From assembly GCA_015066225.1 (NCBI GenBank), contig SVOT01000011.1, positions 1 to 56,424 of the forward strand: a stretch of 56,424 bases of DNA, read 5' to 3'. The notes under the pieces were generated by a model. It did not search any database, was not told the DNA's origin, and was given only the letters and a program-made list of their open reading frames with translations. Source of the DNA: Oscillospiraceae bacterium. GTDB lineage: Bacteria > Bacillota > Clostridia > Oscillospirales > Acutalibacteraceae. Below, one piece after another: positions 15,320-25,632 of this stretch. The translations under genes and the position numbers were made by a program. Each line of letters opens with the position of its first letter. Position 1 is the first letter of the stretch.

Positions 15320-16153
15320 ATGTCTATAAAAGTTTACAATCCGACAACAAACGCAAGACGTAATATGTCGGTTACAGATTACTCCGATCTTTCTAAGGTT
15401 GCTCCCGAGAAGAGTCTTTTAAAGCCTCTCAAAAAGAATTCAGGCCGTAACAGCTACGGTAGAATTACAGTTCGTCACCGTGGTGGCGGAAACCGCAGAA
15501 AGTACAGAGTAATCGACTTCAAGAGAGCAAAGTTTGACGTTACAGCAACAGTTAAAACTCTTGAATACGATCCCAACCGTTCAGCACATATCGCTCTTAT
15601 CGAGTACGCAGACGGCGAGAAAGCTTATATCCTTGCTCCCGTTGGTCTCAAGGTAGGCGATACAGTTGTTTCAGGTCCTTCAGCAGATATTAAACCGGGT
15701 AATGCACTTCCCCTTACAAATATCCCTGTTGGTACTTTCGTTCACAACGTAGAACTTTATCCCGGTAAGGGTGGCCAGCTTGCAAGAGCAGCAGGTAACG
15801 CAGCTCAGCTTATGGCTAAAGAAGGCGTTTATGCTCTTCTCAGACTTCCCTCCGGTGAGCTTCGTAACGTTCCCGTACAGTGCATGGCTACTGTTGGCCA
15901 GGTTGGTAACCTTGACCATGAGAACGTTAAAATCGGTAAAGCAGGTCGTACACGTCACTTGGGTATCAGACCTACAGTTCGTGGTTCTGTTATGAACCCC
16001 AACGATCACCCCCACGGTGGTGGTGAAGGTAAGTCACCCATCGGTCGTCCCGGTCCTGTTACTCCTTGGGGTAAACCCGCTCTCGGTTATAAGACAAGAG
16101 CTAAGAAGAACCGCTCCGATAAGCTTATCGTGAAGCGTCGTAACGGCAAATAA
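15320..16153 (+). CDS. rplB: 50S ribosomal protein L2
   Basis: 277 residues. '[18 protein letters not shown]' and the C-terminal [17 protein letters not shown], with the conserved His near the peptidyl transferase centre, are clear. L2 joins the subunits and is essential for peptide bond formation. GTG at 15311 is in frame, but ATG at 15320 is taken because AGGAG lies 10 bases before it and MSIKVYNP is the usual start. Confidence 0.98.
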   Translation: MSIKVYNPTTNARRNMSVTDYSDLSKVAPEKSLLKPLKKNSGRNSYGRITVRHRGGGNRRKYRVIDFKRAKFDVTATVKTLEYDPNRSAHIALIEYADGEKAYILAPVGLKVGDTVVSGPSADIKPGNALPLTNIPVGTFVHNVELYPGKGGQLARAAGNAAQLMAKEGVYALLRLPSGELRNVPVQCMATVGQVGNLDHENVKIGKAGRTRHLGIRPTVRGSVMNPNDHPHGGGEGKSPIGRPGPVTPWGKPALGYKTRAKKNRSDKLIVKRRNGK

Positions 16154-16173
16154 GCCGGAAAGGAGCATAACTA

Positions 16174-16455
16174 ATGAGCAGAAGCATTAAAAAAGGACCT
16201 TTCGTTCAGCCTAAGCTCCTCGAAAGAGTTCAGAAAATGAATGAAAACGGCGAAAAAATCGTTCTTAAAACATGGAGCAGAAGTTCAACAATCTTCCCCG
16301 ATTTCGTTGGTCACACTTTTGCAGTTCATGATGGCCGTAAACATGTTCCGGTTTATGTTACTGAGGATATGATCGGTCACAAGCTCGGTGAATTCGCTCC
16401 CACAAGAACCTTCAAGGGTCATGCGGGATCAAAAACTTCCAATAACGGTAAATAA
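16174..16455 (+). CDS. rpsS: 30S ribosomal protein S19
   Basis: 93 residues. 'SRSIKKGPF' at the start and '[23 protein letters not shown]' in the middle (with '[13 protein letters not shown]' after it) are S19 signatures. It forms a complex with S13 in the 30S head and contacts the A-site tRNA. GGAAAGGAG precedes the start; 20 bases separate it from rplB. Confidence 0.98.
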   Translation: MSRSIKKGPFVQPKLLERVQKMNENGEKIVLKTWSRSSTIFPDFVGHTFAVHDGRKHVPVYVTEDMIGHKLGEFAPTRTFKGHAGSKTSNNGK

Positions 16456-16478
16456 TAGGTCGAAAGGAGTGTGTAACA

Positions 16479-16811
16479 ATGGAGGCAACTGCAAAAGCTA
16501 CTTATATAAGAATAGCTCCCCGTAAGGTTCAGATAGTTCTTGACCTTATTCGCAACAAGCCTGCAGATGAAGCAATGGCAATTCTCAAGCACACACCGAA
16601 GGCCGCTTGCGAGCCGCTTGAGAAGCTTCTTAAATCCGCAATCGCTAATGCGGAAAACAAAAATATGGACGTAACTTCACTTTACGTTTCACAGTGCTGG
16701 GTATGCCAGGGTCCCACTCTCAAGAGAATCAGACCCCGTGCAAGAGGCAGCGCTAACAGAATCAATAAAAAGACATCACATATCACCCTTGTACTCAAGG
16801 ATGCAGAATAA
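16479..16811 (+). CDS. rplV: 50S ribosomal protein L22
   Basis: 110 residues. '[22 protein letters not shown]' (in part) and the C-terminal '[17 protein letters not shown]' define L22. Its beta-hairpin lines the exit tunnel, where macrolides and stalling peptides act. GAAAGGAGTGTG precedes the start. Confidence 0.98.
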   Translation: MEATAKATYIRIAPRKVQIVLDLIRNKPADEAMAILKHTPKAACEPLEKLLKSAIANAENKNMDVTSLYVSQCWVCQGPTLKRIRPRARGSANRINKKTSHITLVLKDAE

Positions 16812-16829
16812 GCGAGAGGAGGAAATATA

Positions 16830-17501
16830 ATGGGCCAGAAAATCAATCCTACAGGATTAAGAATAGGCGTTATCAAAGATTGGGAATCTCGCTGGTATGC
16901 TAAGAAGGGTGAATTTGGTAATATCCTTGTTGAGGATAATATGATTCGTGAATTCCTTCTTGAACTCCTTGCTCCGGCAGGCGTTCCTAAGGTAGAGATT
17001 GAGCGTGATCCCAAGAGAATCCGCATCAACATTTTCTGTGCAAAACCCGGTATCGTAATCGGCCGTGGCGGTGCAGAAATCGAAAAACTTAAAGAGACAG
17101 TTAAAAAGATGCTTAACAGTGATAAGGATATCTTCATCAATATCACAGAAATCAAGCAGCCTGATCTCAATGCTCAGCTCGTTGCAGAAGGCATCGCAGC
17201 TCAGCTCGAAAAACGTGTATCTTTCCGTCGTGCTCTCAAGCAGTCAATCGGCCGCACAATGAAGGCAGGCGCAAAGGGTATCAAAGCTCAGGTTTCCGGC
17301 AGACTCGGCGGTGCTGAAATCGCTCGTACAGAGCAGTACCACGAAGGAACAATTCCGCTTCAGACAATTCGTGCTGATATCGACTACGGTTTTGCAGAAG
17401 CAAAAACAACATACGGTCGTATCGGTGTTAAGATTTGGATCTACAAAGGCGAAGTTCTCCATGAGTCCCGCAAAACCAAAAGGGAAGGAGGAGCCAAGTA
17501 A
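16830..17501 (+). CDS. rpsC: 30S ribosomal protein S3
   Basis: 223 residues. '[12 protein letters not shown]' at the start, a KH domain with '[15 protein letters not shown]' and the C-terminal '[12 protein letters not shown]' are present. S3 lies at the mRNA entry of the 30S and helps unwind mRNA. GAGAGGAGG precedes the start. The stop overlaps rplP by one base (TAATG). Confidence 0.98.
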   Translation: MGQKINPTGLRIGVIKDWESRWYAKKGEFGNILVEDNMIREFLLELLAPAGVPKVEIERDPKRIRINIFCAKPGIVIGRGGAEIEKLKETVKKMLNSDKDIFINITEIKQPDLNAQLVAEGIAAQLEKRVSFRRALKQSIGRTMKAGAKGIKAQVSGRLGGAEIARTEQYHEGTIPLQTIRADIDYGFAEAKTTYGRIGVKIWIYKGEVLHESRKTKREGGAK

Positions 17502-17929
17502 TGTTATTACCTAAAAGAGTTAAATACCGCAGAGTTCAGAGAGGCCGTCTTAAAGGCGTTGCTCACAGAGGAAACAAGGTCAACTACGGTGATTTCGGTC
17601 TTCAGGCTCTCGAACCCGCTTGGATCACATCAAACCAGATTGAAGCAGCCCGTATTGCTATGACAAGACATATCAAGCGTGGCGGTAAAGTTTGGATCAA
17701 AATTTTCCCCGATAAACCGATCACAGAAAAACCTGCTGAAACTCGAATGGGTTCAGGTAAAGGTTCTCCCGAATATTGGGTAGCCGTTGTTAAACCCGGC
17801 AGAGTTATGTTCGAAATCGGTGGTGTTGATGAAGCACTCGCTCGTGAGGCTATGCGTCTTGCAGCGAACAAGCTTCCGATTAAATGTAAGTTTGTCGTTA
17901 AGGCAGAACAGGATGGTGAGGCACAATGA
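17501..17929 (+). CDS. rplP: 50S ribosomal protein L16
   Basis: 142 residues. '[16 protein letters not shown]', '[19 protein letters not shown]' and '[19 protein letters not shown]' mark L16, which positions the aminoacyl tRNA in the A site. It overlaps rpsC by 1 base and rpmC by 4, so three genes are tightly coupled. Confidence 0.98.
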   Translation: MLLPKRVKYRRVQRGRLKGVAHRGNKVNYGDFGLQALEPAWITSNQIEAARIAMTRHIKRGGKVWIKIFPDKPITEKPAETRMGSGKGSPEYWVAVVKPGRVMFEIGGVDEALAREAMRLAANKLPIKCKFVVKAEQDGEAQ

Positions 17930-18129
17930 AGGCAAGTGAATTAAGAACACTCTCTCAGGCGGAGTTGGATGCTAAGCTCCTTGAACTGAAGAAGGAACTC
18001 TTTAACCTGCGTTTCCAGCAAGCCATCAATCAGCTTGATAACCCAATGAGAATTAGTGCCGTAAAGAAAGATATCGCACGTGTTATGACAGTAATCCGCG
18101 ATAATCAGATCAACGGCAAGAATTCTTAA
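17926..18129 (+). CDS. rpmC: 50S ribosomal protein L29
   Basis: 67 residues, two helices. '[22 protein letters not shown]' (in part) and '[15 protein letters not shown]' are typical. It sits beside L23 at the tunnel exit. The start ATGA overlaps the rplP stop; GGTGAGG is the likely ribosome binding site inside rplP. Confidence 0.97.
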   Translation: MKASELRTLSQAELDAKLLELKKELFNLRFQQAINQLDNPMRISAVKKDIARVMTVIRDNQINGKNS

Positions 18130-18146
18130 TCACGGAGGGCAATTAA

Positions 18147-18404
18147 ATGAGTGAAAGAAATTTAAGAAAAACCCGTGTCGGTATCGTAACAAGCGATAAG
18201 ATGGATAAGACTGTAGTCGTTTCCATTAAGGACAGGGTAAAGCATCCGCTTTATGGTAAGATTGTCAATCGCACACTCAAGGTTAAAGCTCACGACGAGA
18301 CAAACCAGTGCGGTATCGGCGACCGTGTAATGATTATGGAAACACGTCCTATGTCAAAGGACAAAAGATGGCGTGTATGTGAAATAATTGAAAAGGCCAA
18401 ATAA
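18147..18404 (+). CDS. rpsQ: 30S ribosomal protein S17
   Basis: 85 residues. '[21 protein letters not shown]' (in part) and '[20 protein letters not shown]' are S17 hallmarks (OB fold). It is a primary 16S binder in the lower body of the 30S. CGGAGG precedes the start by 9 bases. Confidence 0.98.
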   Translation: MSERNLRKTRVGIVTSDKMDKTVVVSIKDRVKHPLYGKIVNRTLKVKAHDETNQCGIGDRVMIMETRPMSKDKRWRVCEIIEKAK

Positions 18405-18431
18405 TTTGGTCGGTAAAAGGAGGCACACACT

Positions 18432-18800
18432 GTGATTCAACAGCAGAGTTACCTCAAGGTAGCCGACAACACGGGCGCAAAAGAGATTATGTGCATCCGC
18501 GTTTTGGGCGGTTCCGGTAAGAGGTATGCCAACATTGGTGATGTTATCGTGGCTTCTGTCAAGAAAGCAGCACCCGGTGGCGTTGTAAAAAAAGGTGACG
18601 TTGTAAAGGCTGTAGTTGTTCGTTCTGCAAGCGGCGTTCGCCGTGACGACGGAACATATATCCGTTTCGACGAAAATGCAGCAGTTATAATCAAAGAAGA
18701 CAAAAACCCGAAGGGTACCCGTATTTTCGGACCCGTTGCAAGAGAACTTCGTGAGAAAGAATATCTCAAGATTCTCTCTCTTGCTCCGGAAGTACTTTAA
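18432..18800 (+). CDS. rplN: 50S ribosomal protein L14 (GTG start)
   Basis: 122 residues. '[18 protein letters not shown]' begins with GTG at 18432, and AAAGGAGG is 9 bases upstream. '[21 protein letters not shown]' in the middle and 'GPVARELR' near the end are L14 signatures. It binds at the 50S face that meets the 30S and contacts initiation and silencing factors. Confidence 0.97.
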   Translation: MIQQQSYLKVADNTGAKEIMCIRVLGGSGKRYANIGDVIVASVKKAAPGGVVKKGDVVKAVVVRSASGVRRDDGTYIRFDENAAVIIKEDKNPKGTRIFGPVARELREKEYLKILSLAPEVL

Positions 18801-18815
18801 TGGGAGGTACGACTA

Positions 18816-19133
18816 ATGAGTAAAGTTCATGTCAAAACAGGCGACGAGGTCATCGTTATTCAGGGCAAAGACCGCGGCAAAAAAGGCAAGGTACTTCAGG
18901 TATCTCCCTCAGAAGGCAAGGTAATTGTTGAAAACGTAAACGTCGTTTCAAAACACGTTAAACCCCGCAAGATGGGCGAGCCCGGCGGCATCATTAAAGC
19001 TGAGAGCGCTCTCTATGCAGATAAGGTTCAGCTTGTTTGCCCCAAATGTGGTGTTGCTACAAGAGTAGGCCACGAAGGCACAGGCAAAGATAAAAAGCGC
19101 GTTTGCAAAAAATGCGGCGCTAAGTTTGAATAA
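18816..19133 (+). CDS. rplX: 50S ribosomal protein L24 with zinc ribbon
   Basis: 105 residues. The KOW domain with '[18 protein letters not shown]' is at the N-terminus. The C-terminus carries CPKCG and CKKCG, four Cys that should bind zinc, a form seen in many Firmicutes and thermophiles. L24 starts 50S assembly. GGGAGG precedes the start. Confidence 0.97.
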   Translation: MSKVHVKTGDEVIVIQGKDRGKKGKVLQVSPSEGKVIVENVNVVSKHVKPRKMGEPGGIIKAESALYADKVQLVCPKCGVATRVGHEGTGKDKKRVCKKCGAKFE

Positions 19134-19147
19134 GGAGGGACTTTGAA

Positions 19148-19690
19148 ATGGCAGCAAGACTTAAAGAAGTTTACACAGCTGAAGTAGCTCCTCAGCTTAT
19201 GAAAAAGTTCGGCTATAAGAGCGTCATGCAGGTCCCCAAGCTTGATAAAATCGTTGTTAGCGTTACATCAGGTGAAATCAAGGATAACTCCAAGATTCTC
19301 ACAGCTATCATCAGCGACCTCAAGCAGATCACCGGTCAGACACCCGTAGTTTGCAAAGCAAAGAAATCAGTTGCTAACTTCAAACTTCGTGAAGGTATGG
19401 ACATCGGTGCAAAGGTTACACTTCGTGGTGACCGTATGTATGAGTTCCTTGACAGATTCTTCAATCTCGCTCTTCCCAGAGTTAGAGACTTCAGAGGTAT
19501 CAACCCCAACTCTTTCGATGGCAGAGGAAACTACTCCATCGGTATCAAGGAGCAGCTCATTTTCCCCGAAATTGAGTATGATAAAATCGATAAGGTTCGT
19601 GGTATGGATATCAGCTTTATCACAACCGCTAACACAGACGAAGAAGGCCGTGAATTGCTTACACTTCTCGGTGCTCCGTTTGCTAAGTAA
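19148..19690 (+). CDS. rplE: 50S ribosomal protein L5
   Basis: 180 residues. '[18 protein letters not shown]', '[20 protein letters not shown]' and '[18 protein letters not shown]' are L5 signatures. It binds 5S rRNA with L18 and contacts the P-site tRNA. AAGGAGGG precedes the start by 9 bases. Confidence 0.98.
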   Translation: MAARLKEVYTAEVAPQLMKKFGYKSVMQVPKLDKIVVSVTSGEIKDNSKILTAIISDLKQITGQTPVVCKAKKSVANFKLREGMDIGAKVTLRGDRMYEFLDRFFNLALPRVRDFRGINPNSFDGRGNYSIGIKEQLIFPEIEYDKIDKVRGMDISFITTANTDEEGRELLTLLGAPFAK

Positions 19691-19701
19691 GGAGGGTCAT
19701 C

Positions 19702-19887
19702 GTGGCTAAAACATCTATGAAAGTTAAGCAGGCGAGACCTGCAAAGTATTCCACAAGACAGTACAACAGATGCAAAATCTGTGGTAGACCGCACGCTTAC
19801 CTTCGTAAATACGGTGTATGCCGTATCTGCTTCAGGGAACTCGCTCACGCAGGCCAGATTCCCGGTGTTAAGAAGTCAAGCTGGTAA
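19702..19887 (+). CDS. rpsZ: 30S ribosomal protein S14, zinc-binding type Z (GTG start)
   Basis: 61 residues, the short S14. '[20 protein letters not shown]', then CKICG and CRICF make the zinc knuckle of the C+ form. It stabilises the 30S head next to S3 and S10. GTG at 19702 is the start, with AAGGAGGG 6 bases upstream. Having the C+ form at the normal operon position suggests the zinc-free backup, if any, is elsewhere. Confidence 0.97.
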   Translation: MAKTSMKVKQARPAKYSTRQYNRCKICGRPHAYLRKYGVCRICFRELAHAGQIPGVKKSSW

Positions 19888-19915
19888 GAGCAATTGATAA
19901 AGGAGGAAACACGGC

Positions 19916-20314
19916 ATGCAGATTACTGATTCAATTGCTGATATGCTTACAAGAATCCGTAATGCTAATTCAGCAAAGCACGATACAGTGCAGATCCCCG
20001 CATCTAACATCAAGAAATCAATTGCTCAGATTCTTGTTGATGAGGGTTACATTAAAAGTTTTAAAGTAATCGAAGACGGCAAACAGGGCGTTATTGAGAT
20101 TGCTCTCAAATACGGTCCCAACAAGTCTCAGGTTATTACAGGACTTCGCAGAGTTTCTAAACCCGGACTCCGCATCTATTCAAACTGTGAGGATATGCCC
20201 AAGGTTCAGAATGGCCTCGGTATCGTTATCCTTTCAACTTCAAAGGGTATTATGACAGACAAGGACGCTCGCAAAGCTAATGTTGGCGGCGAAGTCCTCG
20301 CATACATTTGGTAA
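19916..20314 (+). CDS. rpsH: 30S ribosomal protein S8
   Basis: 132 residues. '[20 protein letters not shown]' opens the protein and '[25 protein letters not shown]' (in pieces) closes it. S8 organises the 16S central domain and in E. coli represses the spc operon. AAAGGAGG precedes the start. Confidence 0.98.
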   Translation: MQITDSIADMLTRIRNANSAKHDTVQIPASNIKKSIAQILVDEGYIKSFKVIEDGKQGVIEIALKYGPNKSQVITGLRRVSKPGLRIYSNCEDMPKVQNGLGIVILSTSKGIMTDKDARKANVGGEVLAYIW

Positions 20315-20328
20315 GGAGGTACAGTACT

Positions 20329-20871
20329 ATGTCACGTATAGGCAGAATGCCCATTGCTGTTCCGGCAGGCGTTGATGTCAAGATTGACGGAAGCACTGTT
20401 ACCGTTAAGGGTCCCAAAGGCACACTTACCAGAACAGTAGCTGGCAGTATTACTGTCGCTCTTGACAATGGTGTAATTAACGTTACACGTCCCGACGATT
20501 CAAAAGAGAATCGTTCACTCCACGGTCTCACTCGTACACTTATTGCTAACATGGTTAAAGGTGTTAGCGAAGGTTTCTCAAAAGAGCTTGAGATCAACGG
20601 TATTGGTTACCGTGCAGCTAAGCAGGGCAAGGATCTTGTTCTTAACATCGGTTATTCACATAACGTTGTTATGCCCGAGATTGACGGCATCACAGTAGAA
20701 GTTCCCGGCCCCAACAAAATTATTATTTCCGGTCCTGATAAGCAAAAGGTTGGTCAGTTTGCTGCTGAAGTCAGGGGCAAGAGACCGCCGGAGCCTTATA
20801 AGGGTAAGGGCATCAAGTACATTGATGAAGTTATCCGTCGTAAGGAAGGTAAAGCCGGTAAGGGCAAATAA
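20329..20871 (+). CDS. rplF: 50S ribosomal protein L6
   Basis: 180 residues. '[14 protein letters not shown]', and at the end '[20 protein letters not shown]' (in part) and 'PYKGKGIKY' are L6 signatures. It stands near the factor-binding site. The frame is open upstream to 20308, but AAGGAGG directly before the ATG at 20329 decides the start. Confidence 0.98.
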   Translation: MSRIGRMPIAVPAGVDVKIDGSTVTVKGPKGTLTRTVAGSITVALDNGVINVTRPDDSKENRSLHGLTRTLIANMVKGVSEGFSKELEINGIGYRAAKQGKDLVLNIGYSHNVVMPEIDGITVEVPGPNKIIISGPDKQKVGQFAAEVRGKRPPEPYKGKGIKYIDEVIRRKEGKAGKGK

Positions 20872-20902
20872 TCCCTGAATTCAATTAAGAGGTGAAGAAA
20901 TA

Positions 20903-21262
20903 ATGGTACAAAGACCGAACACTAATAAAGCCAGGGTTCAGCGTCATAAGAGAGTTCGCGGCAAAATCAGCGGTACAGCTGCTTGCCCCCGTCTCGATGT
21001 ATTCCGTTCTCTTCAGCATATCTATGCTCAGTTGATTGACGACGTTAACGGTGTTACACTCGTATCTGCATCAACTGTTGAGAAAGACTTCAAGGATTAC
21101 GGCGGAAACAAAGACGCAGCCTTCAAGGTTGGTAAAACATTAGCAGAGCGTGCAGCGGCAAAGGGCATCACAGATGTTGTTTTCGACCGCGGCGGTTACA
21201 TCTATCACGGCCGTGTAGAGAGCTTGGCCGAAGGCGCCCGTGAGGGCGGCCTCAACTTCTAA
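20903..21262 (+). CDS. rplR: 50S ribosomal protein L18
   Basis: 119 residues. '[20 protein letters not shown]', '[14 protein letters not shown]' and '[21 protein letters not shown]' are L18 marks. It binds 5S rRNA with L5. AAGAGGTG precedes the start. Confidence 0.98.
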   Translation: MVQRPNTNKARVQRHKRVRGKISGTAACPRLDVFRSLQHIYAQLIDDVNGVTLVSASTVEKDFKDYGGNKDAAFKVGKTLAERAAAKGITDVVFDRGGYIYHGRVESLAEGAREGGLNF

Positions 21263-21279
21263 GAAAGGGAGGAATAACT

Positions 21280-21786
21280 TTGGCTAAATTCGATACAGCT
21301 CGTAGAGACTCTGAATACCAGGAGAGAGTCGTTGCTATTAACCGTGTATCAAAGACAGTTAAGGGTGGTAGAATTATGAAATTCTCCGCACTTGTAGTTG
21401 TTGGTGACGGTGAAGGCACAATTGGTTTTGGCTTAGGTAAGTCAAACGAAGTTCCCGATGCAATCCGTAAGGGTATCGAGGACGCAAAGAAGAATCTCGT
21501 TAAGGTTGCTCTTAAGGGCACAACAATTCCTCACGAGATTATTGGTAAATTTGGCGCAGGCGTAGTGCTTCTCAAGCCCGCAGCACCCGGTACCGGCGTT
21601 ATCGCAGGTGGCCCCGTTCGTGCTGTTGTTGAGACAGTTGGTATTAAGGACATTCGTGCAAAGTCACTTCGTTCTAACAACCCCTGCAACGTAGTAAGAG
21701 CTACAATGGATGGTCTTATGAAGCTTCGCAATGTTGAAGAAGTTGCAGAGATTCGTGGTAAATCCGTAAAACATTTTAAAGGCTAA
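21280..21786 (+). CDS. rpsE: 30S ribosomal protein S5 (TTG start)
   Basis: 168 residues. '[20 protein letters not shown]' and '[19 protein letters not shown]' are S5 signatures. It takes part in decoding accuracy and mRNA unwinding. TTG at 21280 is the only start near GAAAGGGAGG. Confidence 0.97.
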   Translation: MAKFDTARRDSEYQERVVAINRVSKTVKGGRIMKFSALVVVGDGEGTIGFGLGKSNEVPDAIRKGIEDAKKNLVKVALKGTTIPHEIIGKFGAGVVLLKPAAPGTGVIAGGPVRAVVETVGIKDIRAKSLRSNNPCNVVRATMDGLMKLRNVEEVAEIRGKSVKHFKG

Positions 21787-21800
21787 GGAGGGTGGCAACA

Positions 21801-21980
21801 ATGGCTAACGTAAAAGTTAAACTTGTAAAGAGCCTCATTGGTTCTAAAAAAGATCAGATTGCTACCGCCAATTCATTAGGTCTTCGTAAAATCGGCGATG
21901 TTTCAATTCAGCCCGATAATGCACAGACCCAAGGCAAAATTAGAAAAATCGCCCATCTTATTGAGGCTACTGAAGAATAA
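21801..21980 (+). CDS. rpmD: 50S ribosomal protein L30
   Basis: 59 residues. '[20 protein letters not shown]' (in part) followed by 'LGLRKIGD' is the L30 pattern. An in-frame ATG at 21792 lies inside the ribosome binding site AAGGAGGGTGG, so 21801 is taken. Confidence 0.96.
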   Translation: MANVKVKLVKSLIGSKKDQIATANSLGLRKIGDVSIQPDNAQTQGKIRKIAHLIEATEE

Positions 21981-21997
21981 GCAAGGAGGTGCAATAT

Positions 21998-22441
21998 ATG
22001 AAGCTTCACGAGCTTTCACCCGCAGCTGGTTCCAAAAAGGAAGTAAAGCGTATCGGTAGAGGTCCCGGTTCAGGCCAGGGCAAAACAGCCGGTAAGGGTC
22101 ACAAAGGCCAGAAGGCACGTGCCGGTCGCGGTATGCAGATCGGTTTTGAAGGCGGCCAGATGCCTTTACAGAGACGCCTTCCCAAAAGAGGTTTTGTTAA
22201 TATTTTCGGTAAAGAGTTTGCTATTGTTAATTTAGCTTCTCTTGAAGACAGATTTGATGACGGTGCAGTAATTGATATTGATGCACTTAAGGCAGCAGGT
22301 CTTGTCAATAAAACACTTGACGGTGTTAAGGTACTTGCCTATGGCGACATCACTAAGAAATTTACTGTCAAGGTTAATGCTTATTCTGATGCAGCTAAGG
22401 CTAAAATTGAAGCTGCCGGAGGAAAGGCAGAGGTGATTTAA
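21998..22441 (+). CDS. rplO: 50S ribosomal protein L15
   Basis: 147 residues. '[18 protein letters not shown]', '[20 protein letters not shown]' and '[17 protein letters not shown]' are diagnostic. AAGGAGGTG is 8 bases before the ATG at 21998. One base separates its stop from secY. Confidence 0.98.
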   Translation: MKLHELSPAAGSKKEVKRIGRGPGSGQGKTAGKGHKGQKARAGRGMQIGFEGGQMPLQRRLPKRGFVNIFGKEFAIVNLASLEDRFDDGAVIDIDALKAAGLVNKTLDGVKVLAYGDITKKFTVKVNAYSDAAKAKIEAAGGKAEVI

Positions 22442-22442
22442 C

Positions 22443-23774
22443 ATGTTTCAGACTTTGGCGAATGCATGGAAAATCCCCGATTTAAGAAAGAAGATTCTCT
22501 TCACAGCATTCATCGTTGTGCTTTACAGAATCGGTGCTAACGTTCCGGTTCCGTTTGTAGCAATTCCCGAAACAGGCCTTTTAGGTGCTGAGGGCGGTGC
22601 TACATTCCTTAACTACTTGAGCATGATGACAGGTGATGCTTTCAACTACGGTACAATTTTTGCTCTTTCTATCACACCCTACATCAACAGCTCGATTATT
22701 ATCCAGCTTTTGAGCGTAGCGATTCCTGCTCTTGAAAGACTTTCAAAAGAAGGCGAAGAGGGTAGAAAGAAAATTGCAAAAATCACTCGTTATATGACAC
22801 TTGCTCTTGGTTTTCTCCAGAGTATTGCATACTTTGTTTACCTTAATGCTAAGGGTTACCTTCTTGGTGACGCTGAAGGTTTTGCAGCAGTTTTCAGAGC
22901 AATTACAGTTATTCTTGTTCTCACGGCCGGTACAACACTTGTTATGTGGCTCGGCGAACAGATTAACGGTAAGGGTATTGGTAACGGTATTTCAATTATC
23001 CTTTTTGCAGGTATCGTTTCACGTATCCCCACTGAAATGGCAATGCTCTTCAGCACAGATCCTAGCGTAGGTTATTTTGCAAAGGGCGGCATTTACTGGT
23101 TCCTTTCACCCTTCGTGCTTGTGTGCTATCTTCTTATGATTGCATACATTGTATGGATGGACAACGCAGAACGCAGAATCCCCGTTCAGTATGCTAAGAG
23201 AGTTGTAGGCCGTAAGATGTACGGCGGTCAGAGCACTCATATCCCGATCAAAGTTAACATGAGTGGTGTTATGCCCGTTATCTTTGCAAGCTCTATCCTT
23301 TCACTTCCCCCCACAATTGAGCTTTTTGTTTCTAAAAGTATCAAAGAGGGCGGATTCTGGGATACATTCTTCGGATGGTTCGAGCCCACAAGCGTGGTTT
23401 ACGGTGTTCTCTACTTCCTTATGATAATCTTCTTTGCATATTTCTATGCAGCAATCCAGTACAATCCCACTGAAATGGCAAATAACATCCGTAATAACAG
23501 CGGTACAATCCCCGGTATCAGACCCGGTAAACCTACTGCTAAATATATCGAGAAGATTATTTCAAGAATCATTCTCCTCGGTGCTTTGCTTCTCAGCGTG
23601 GTTGCATTGTTCCCCACTGTGTTCACACAGATTACATCACTTGTAACAGAGCACGGTATGAACATTTCACTTGGCGGTACTTCACTTATCATTATGGTTG
23701 GTGTTGCACTTGAGACTGTTAAACAGCTCGAAAGCCAGATGATGCTCCGTCATTACAAGGGCTTCCTTGATTAA
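22443..23774 (+). CDS. secY: Protein translocase subunit SecY
   Basis: 443 residues and ten membrane helices. 'RIGANVPVPFV', 'SIIIQLLSVAIPALERLSKEG', cut at Gly, 'QTHIP'-like 'STHIPIKVNMSGVMPVIFA' and the cytosolic loop 'NSGTIPGIRPGKPTAKYI' are SecY signatures. With SecE and SecG it forms the channel through which SecA and ribosomes push proteins. Translation is probably coupled to rplO, since the start lies 1 base after its stop and GGAGG is inside rplO. Confidence 0.97.
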   Translation: MFQTLANAWKIPDLRKKILFTAFIVVLYRIGANVPVPFVAIPETGLLGAEGGATFLNYLSMMTGDAFNYGTIFALSITPYINSSIIIQLLSVAIPALERLSKEGEEGRKKIAKITRYMTLALGFLQSIAYFVYLNAKGYLLGDAEGFAAVFRAITVILVLTAGTTLVMWLGEQINGKGIGNGISIILFAGIVSRIPTEMAMLFSTDPSVGYFAKGGIYWFLSPFVLVCYLLMIAYIVWMDNAERRIPVQYAKRVVGRKMYGGQSTHIPIKVNMSGVMPVIFASSILSLPPTIELFVSKSIKEGGFWDTFFGWFEPTSVVYGVLYFLMIIFFAYFYAAIQYNPTEMANNIRNNSGTIPGIRPGKPTAKYIEKIISRIILLGALLLSVVALFPTVFTQITSLVTEHGMNISLGGTSLIIMVGVALETVKQLESQMMLRHYKGFLD

Positions 23775-23790
23775 TCCCGGAGGTAGCGTA

Positions 23791-24423
23791 ATGAAACTTA
23801 TATTCCTCGGAGCTCCCGGTGCCGGCAAGGGCACACAGGCAGAAATTATTGCCGCTAAACTCAACATTCCCACTATTTCCACAGGCAACATCATTCGTGA
23901 GGCACTTGCCAACGGAACTGAAATGGGTCTTAAAGCTAAAGCATTTATTGAAGCCGGTAAGCTTGTTCCTGATGATGTCGTAATCGGCATCATCAAGGAT
24001 AGGTTGGCAAATGACGATTGTGAAGGCGGTTTCATCCTTGACGGATTCCCCAGAACAATTCCTCAGGCCGAGGCTCTTGATAAAATGGGCATCATCATTG
24101 ACAAGGTTGTTGATATTGATGTTCCCGATGAAAACATTGTAAACAGAATGTCAGGCAGACGTGTTTGTAAGGCTTGCGGTTCTTCTTACCACATTGAAAA
24201 TAAGAAGCCCAAGGTTGACGGCGTTTGCGATAACTGTGGCGGCGAGCTTCAGATTCGTAAGGATGATGCTCCCGAAACAGTTCTTGACAGACTCAATGTT
24301 TATCACGAACAGACCGAACCCTTAAAGGATTACTACGCAAAATGCGGAAAGCTCCGCAGCGTTGAAGGTACAGCTCCCATTACAGAGATTACCGAATCAA
24401 TCCTTAAAGTGTTGGAGGATTAA
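23791..24423 (+). CDS. adk: Adenylate kinase, zinc-containing LID
   Basis: 210 residues. P-loop GAPGAGKGTQ (about 7-16), 'DGFPRTIPQAEAL' and a LID domain with CKACG and CDNCGG, which makes the Cys4 zinc site of Gram-positive enzymes. It balances AMP, ADP and ATP. The frame extends upstream into secY, but CGGAGG at 9 bases before ATG 23791 decides the start. Two bases separate it from map. Confidence 0.98.
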   Translation: MKLIFLGAPGAGKGTQAEIIAAKLNIPTISTGNIIREALANGTEMGLKAKAFIEAGKLVPDDVVIGIIKDRLANDDCEGGFILDGFPRTIPQAEALDKMGIIIDKVVDIDVPDENIVNRMSGRRVCKACGSSYHIENKKPKVDGVCDNCGGELQIRKDDAPETVLDRLNVYHEQTEPLKDYYAKCGKLRSVEGTAPITEITESILKVLED

Positions 24424-24425
24424 GC

Positions 24426-25175
24426 ATGATAGTGCTGAAAAGCGAAAAGGAAATCAGGCAGATGCTTGAAGCCTGCAGGATTTCCGCCGAGGCACTTAAA
24501 GTAGCAGGTGAGGCAGTTGAACCGGGTGTTTCAACCTGGGAAATTGACCGAATAGCCAGAAAGTATATTGAGAGCAAGGGCGCAAGGCCGACGTTCCTCA
24601 ACTACAATGGTTTTCCTGCTGCGGCATGCATTTCCATAAATGACGAGGTCATTCATGGTATTCCTGATAAAGCACACATACTCAGAGCAGGCGACATAGT
24701 AAGTATCGACCTCGGAGCCTGCATTAACGGTTACACCGGTGACAATGCCGCCACTTTCGCTTGCGCAGACATATCTGCAGAAGCGAAGCGGCTGATAGAA
24801 ACTACTGAAGCGAGCCTTTACGAAGGCATCAAAAAGGCAGTTTCGGGCGGCAGACTCGGTGATGTTGGAAGCGCTATCCAAGCTTATTGTGAGGAAAGAG
24901 GCTTCAGCGTAGTCAGAGAATATACAGGTCACGGCATTGGTGCCAACCTTCATGAAGATCCCGCGGTACCCAATTACGGCACACCCGGAAGGGGAGTCAG
25001 ATTGGTGCCGGGCATGACAATTGCCATAGAACCCATGATTAATCAGGGTAAGGCATCTGTTAAAACGTTGTCTGACGGCTGGACGGTAAAGACAACCGAC
25101 GGCAAGCTGTCCGCACACTTTGAGCACACAGTTGCGATAACAAGCAGCGGACCGTTAATAATGACAAAGTTATAA
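24426..25175 (+). CDS. map: Methionine aminopeptidase, type I
   Basis: 249 residues. The five metal ligands can be placed: Asp and Asp in 'DLGACINGYTGDNAATF', His in 'GHGIGANLHEDP', Glu in 'IAIEPM' and Glu in 'HFEHTVAI'. It removes the first Met of new proteins after deformylation. GGAGG lies in the end of adk. The KOW-domain gene that follows map in many Clostridia is absent; infA comes 46 bases later. Confidence 0.97.
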   Translation: MIVLKSEKEIRQMLEACRISAEALKVAGEAVEPGVSTWEIDRIARKYIESKGARPTFLNYNGFPAAACISINDEVIHGIPDKAHILRAGDIVSIDLGACINGYTGDNAATFACADISAEAKRLIETTEASLYEGIKKAVSGGRLGDVGSAIQAYCEERGFSVVREYTGHGIGANLHEDPAVPNYGTPGRGVRLVPGMTIAIEPMINQGKASVKTLSDGWTVKTTDGKLSAHFEHTVAITSSGPLIMTKL

Positions 25176-25221
25176 TCAAACGGAATGAAAAATCTAAATA
25201 ATCAATCGGGAGGTAGTTGTT

Positions 25222-25440
25222 ATGTCTAAAGACGATATGATCGAAGTTGAAGGTACTGTTATTGAAGCATTACCTAACACAACATTTCAGGTTGAACTTG
25301 AAAACGGTCACAAAATTTTAGCCCACATTTCCGGAAAGCTCAGAATGAACTATATTCGAATTCTTCCGGGAGATAAGGTTACGGTTGAAATGTCACCCTA
25401 TGACCTTACACGTGGACGTATCACATGGCGTTCAAAATAA
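25222..25440 (+). CDS. infA: Translation initiation factor IF-1
   Basis: 72 residues, the usual length, OB fold. '[19 protein letters not shown]' at the start and 'RGRITWRSK' at the end identify it. It binds the 30S A site during initiation. CGGGAGG precedes the start. Confidence 0.98.
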   Translation: MSKDDMIEVEGTVIEALPNTTFQVELENGHKILAHISGKLRMNYIRILPGDKVTVEMSPYDLTRGRITWRSK

Positions 25441-25477
25441 TAAAAAAGGCAAAAGCTGAATTTTAGGAGGTATTCTA

Positions 25478-25591
25478 ATGAAAGTCAGACCTTCTGTCAA
25501 GAAAATTTGCGAAAAATGCAAAGTAATCAAACGCAAGGGAAAAATCATGGTAATCTGTGAAAATCCCAAGCACAAACAGCGTCAGGGCTAA
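25478..25591 (+). CDS. rpmJ: 50S ribosomal protein L36, zinc-binding
   Basis: 37 residues: [17 protein letters not shown] is the start and QRQG the end. The three Cys and one His (CEKC, C, H) form the zinc site of the C+ form. TTAGGAGG is 8 bases before the ATG. It lies in the normal place between infA and rpsM. Confidence 0.97.
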   Translation: MKVRPSVKKICEKCKVIKRKGKIMVICENPKHKQRQG

Positions 25592-25632
25592 TAGCCTTAC
25601 GCAAACCATATATTTGGAGGTGCAACTGACAA

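Noticed and set aside
16682-17170. 162-codon antisense frame over rplV and rpsC
   Set aside because: Shadow of two certain ribosomal genes without its own start signals.
24531-25127. 198-codon antisense frame over map
   Set aside because: map has intact metal ligands and family motifs; the antisense frame is unlike any protein and has no start signal.
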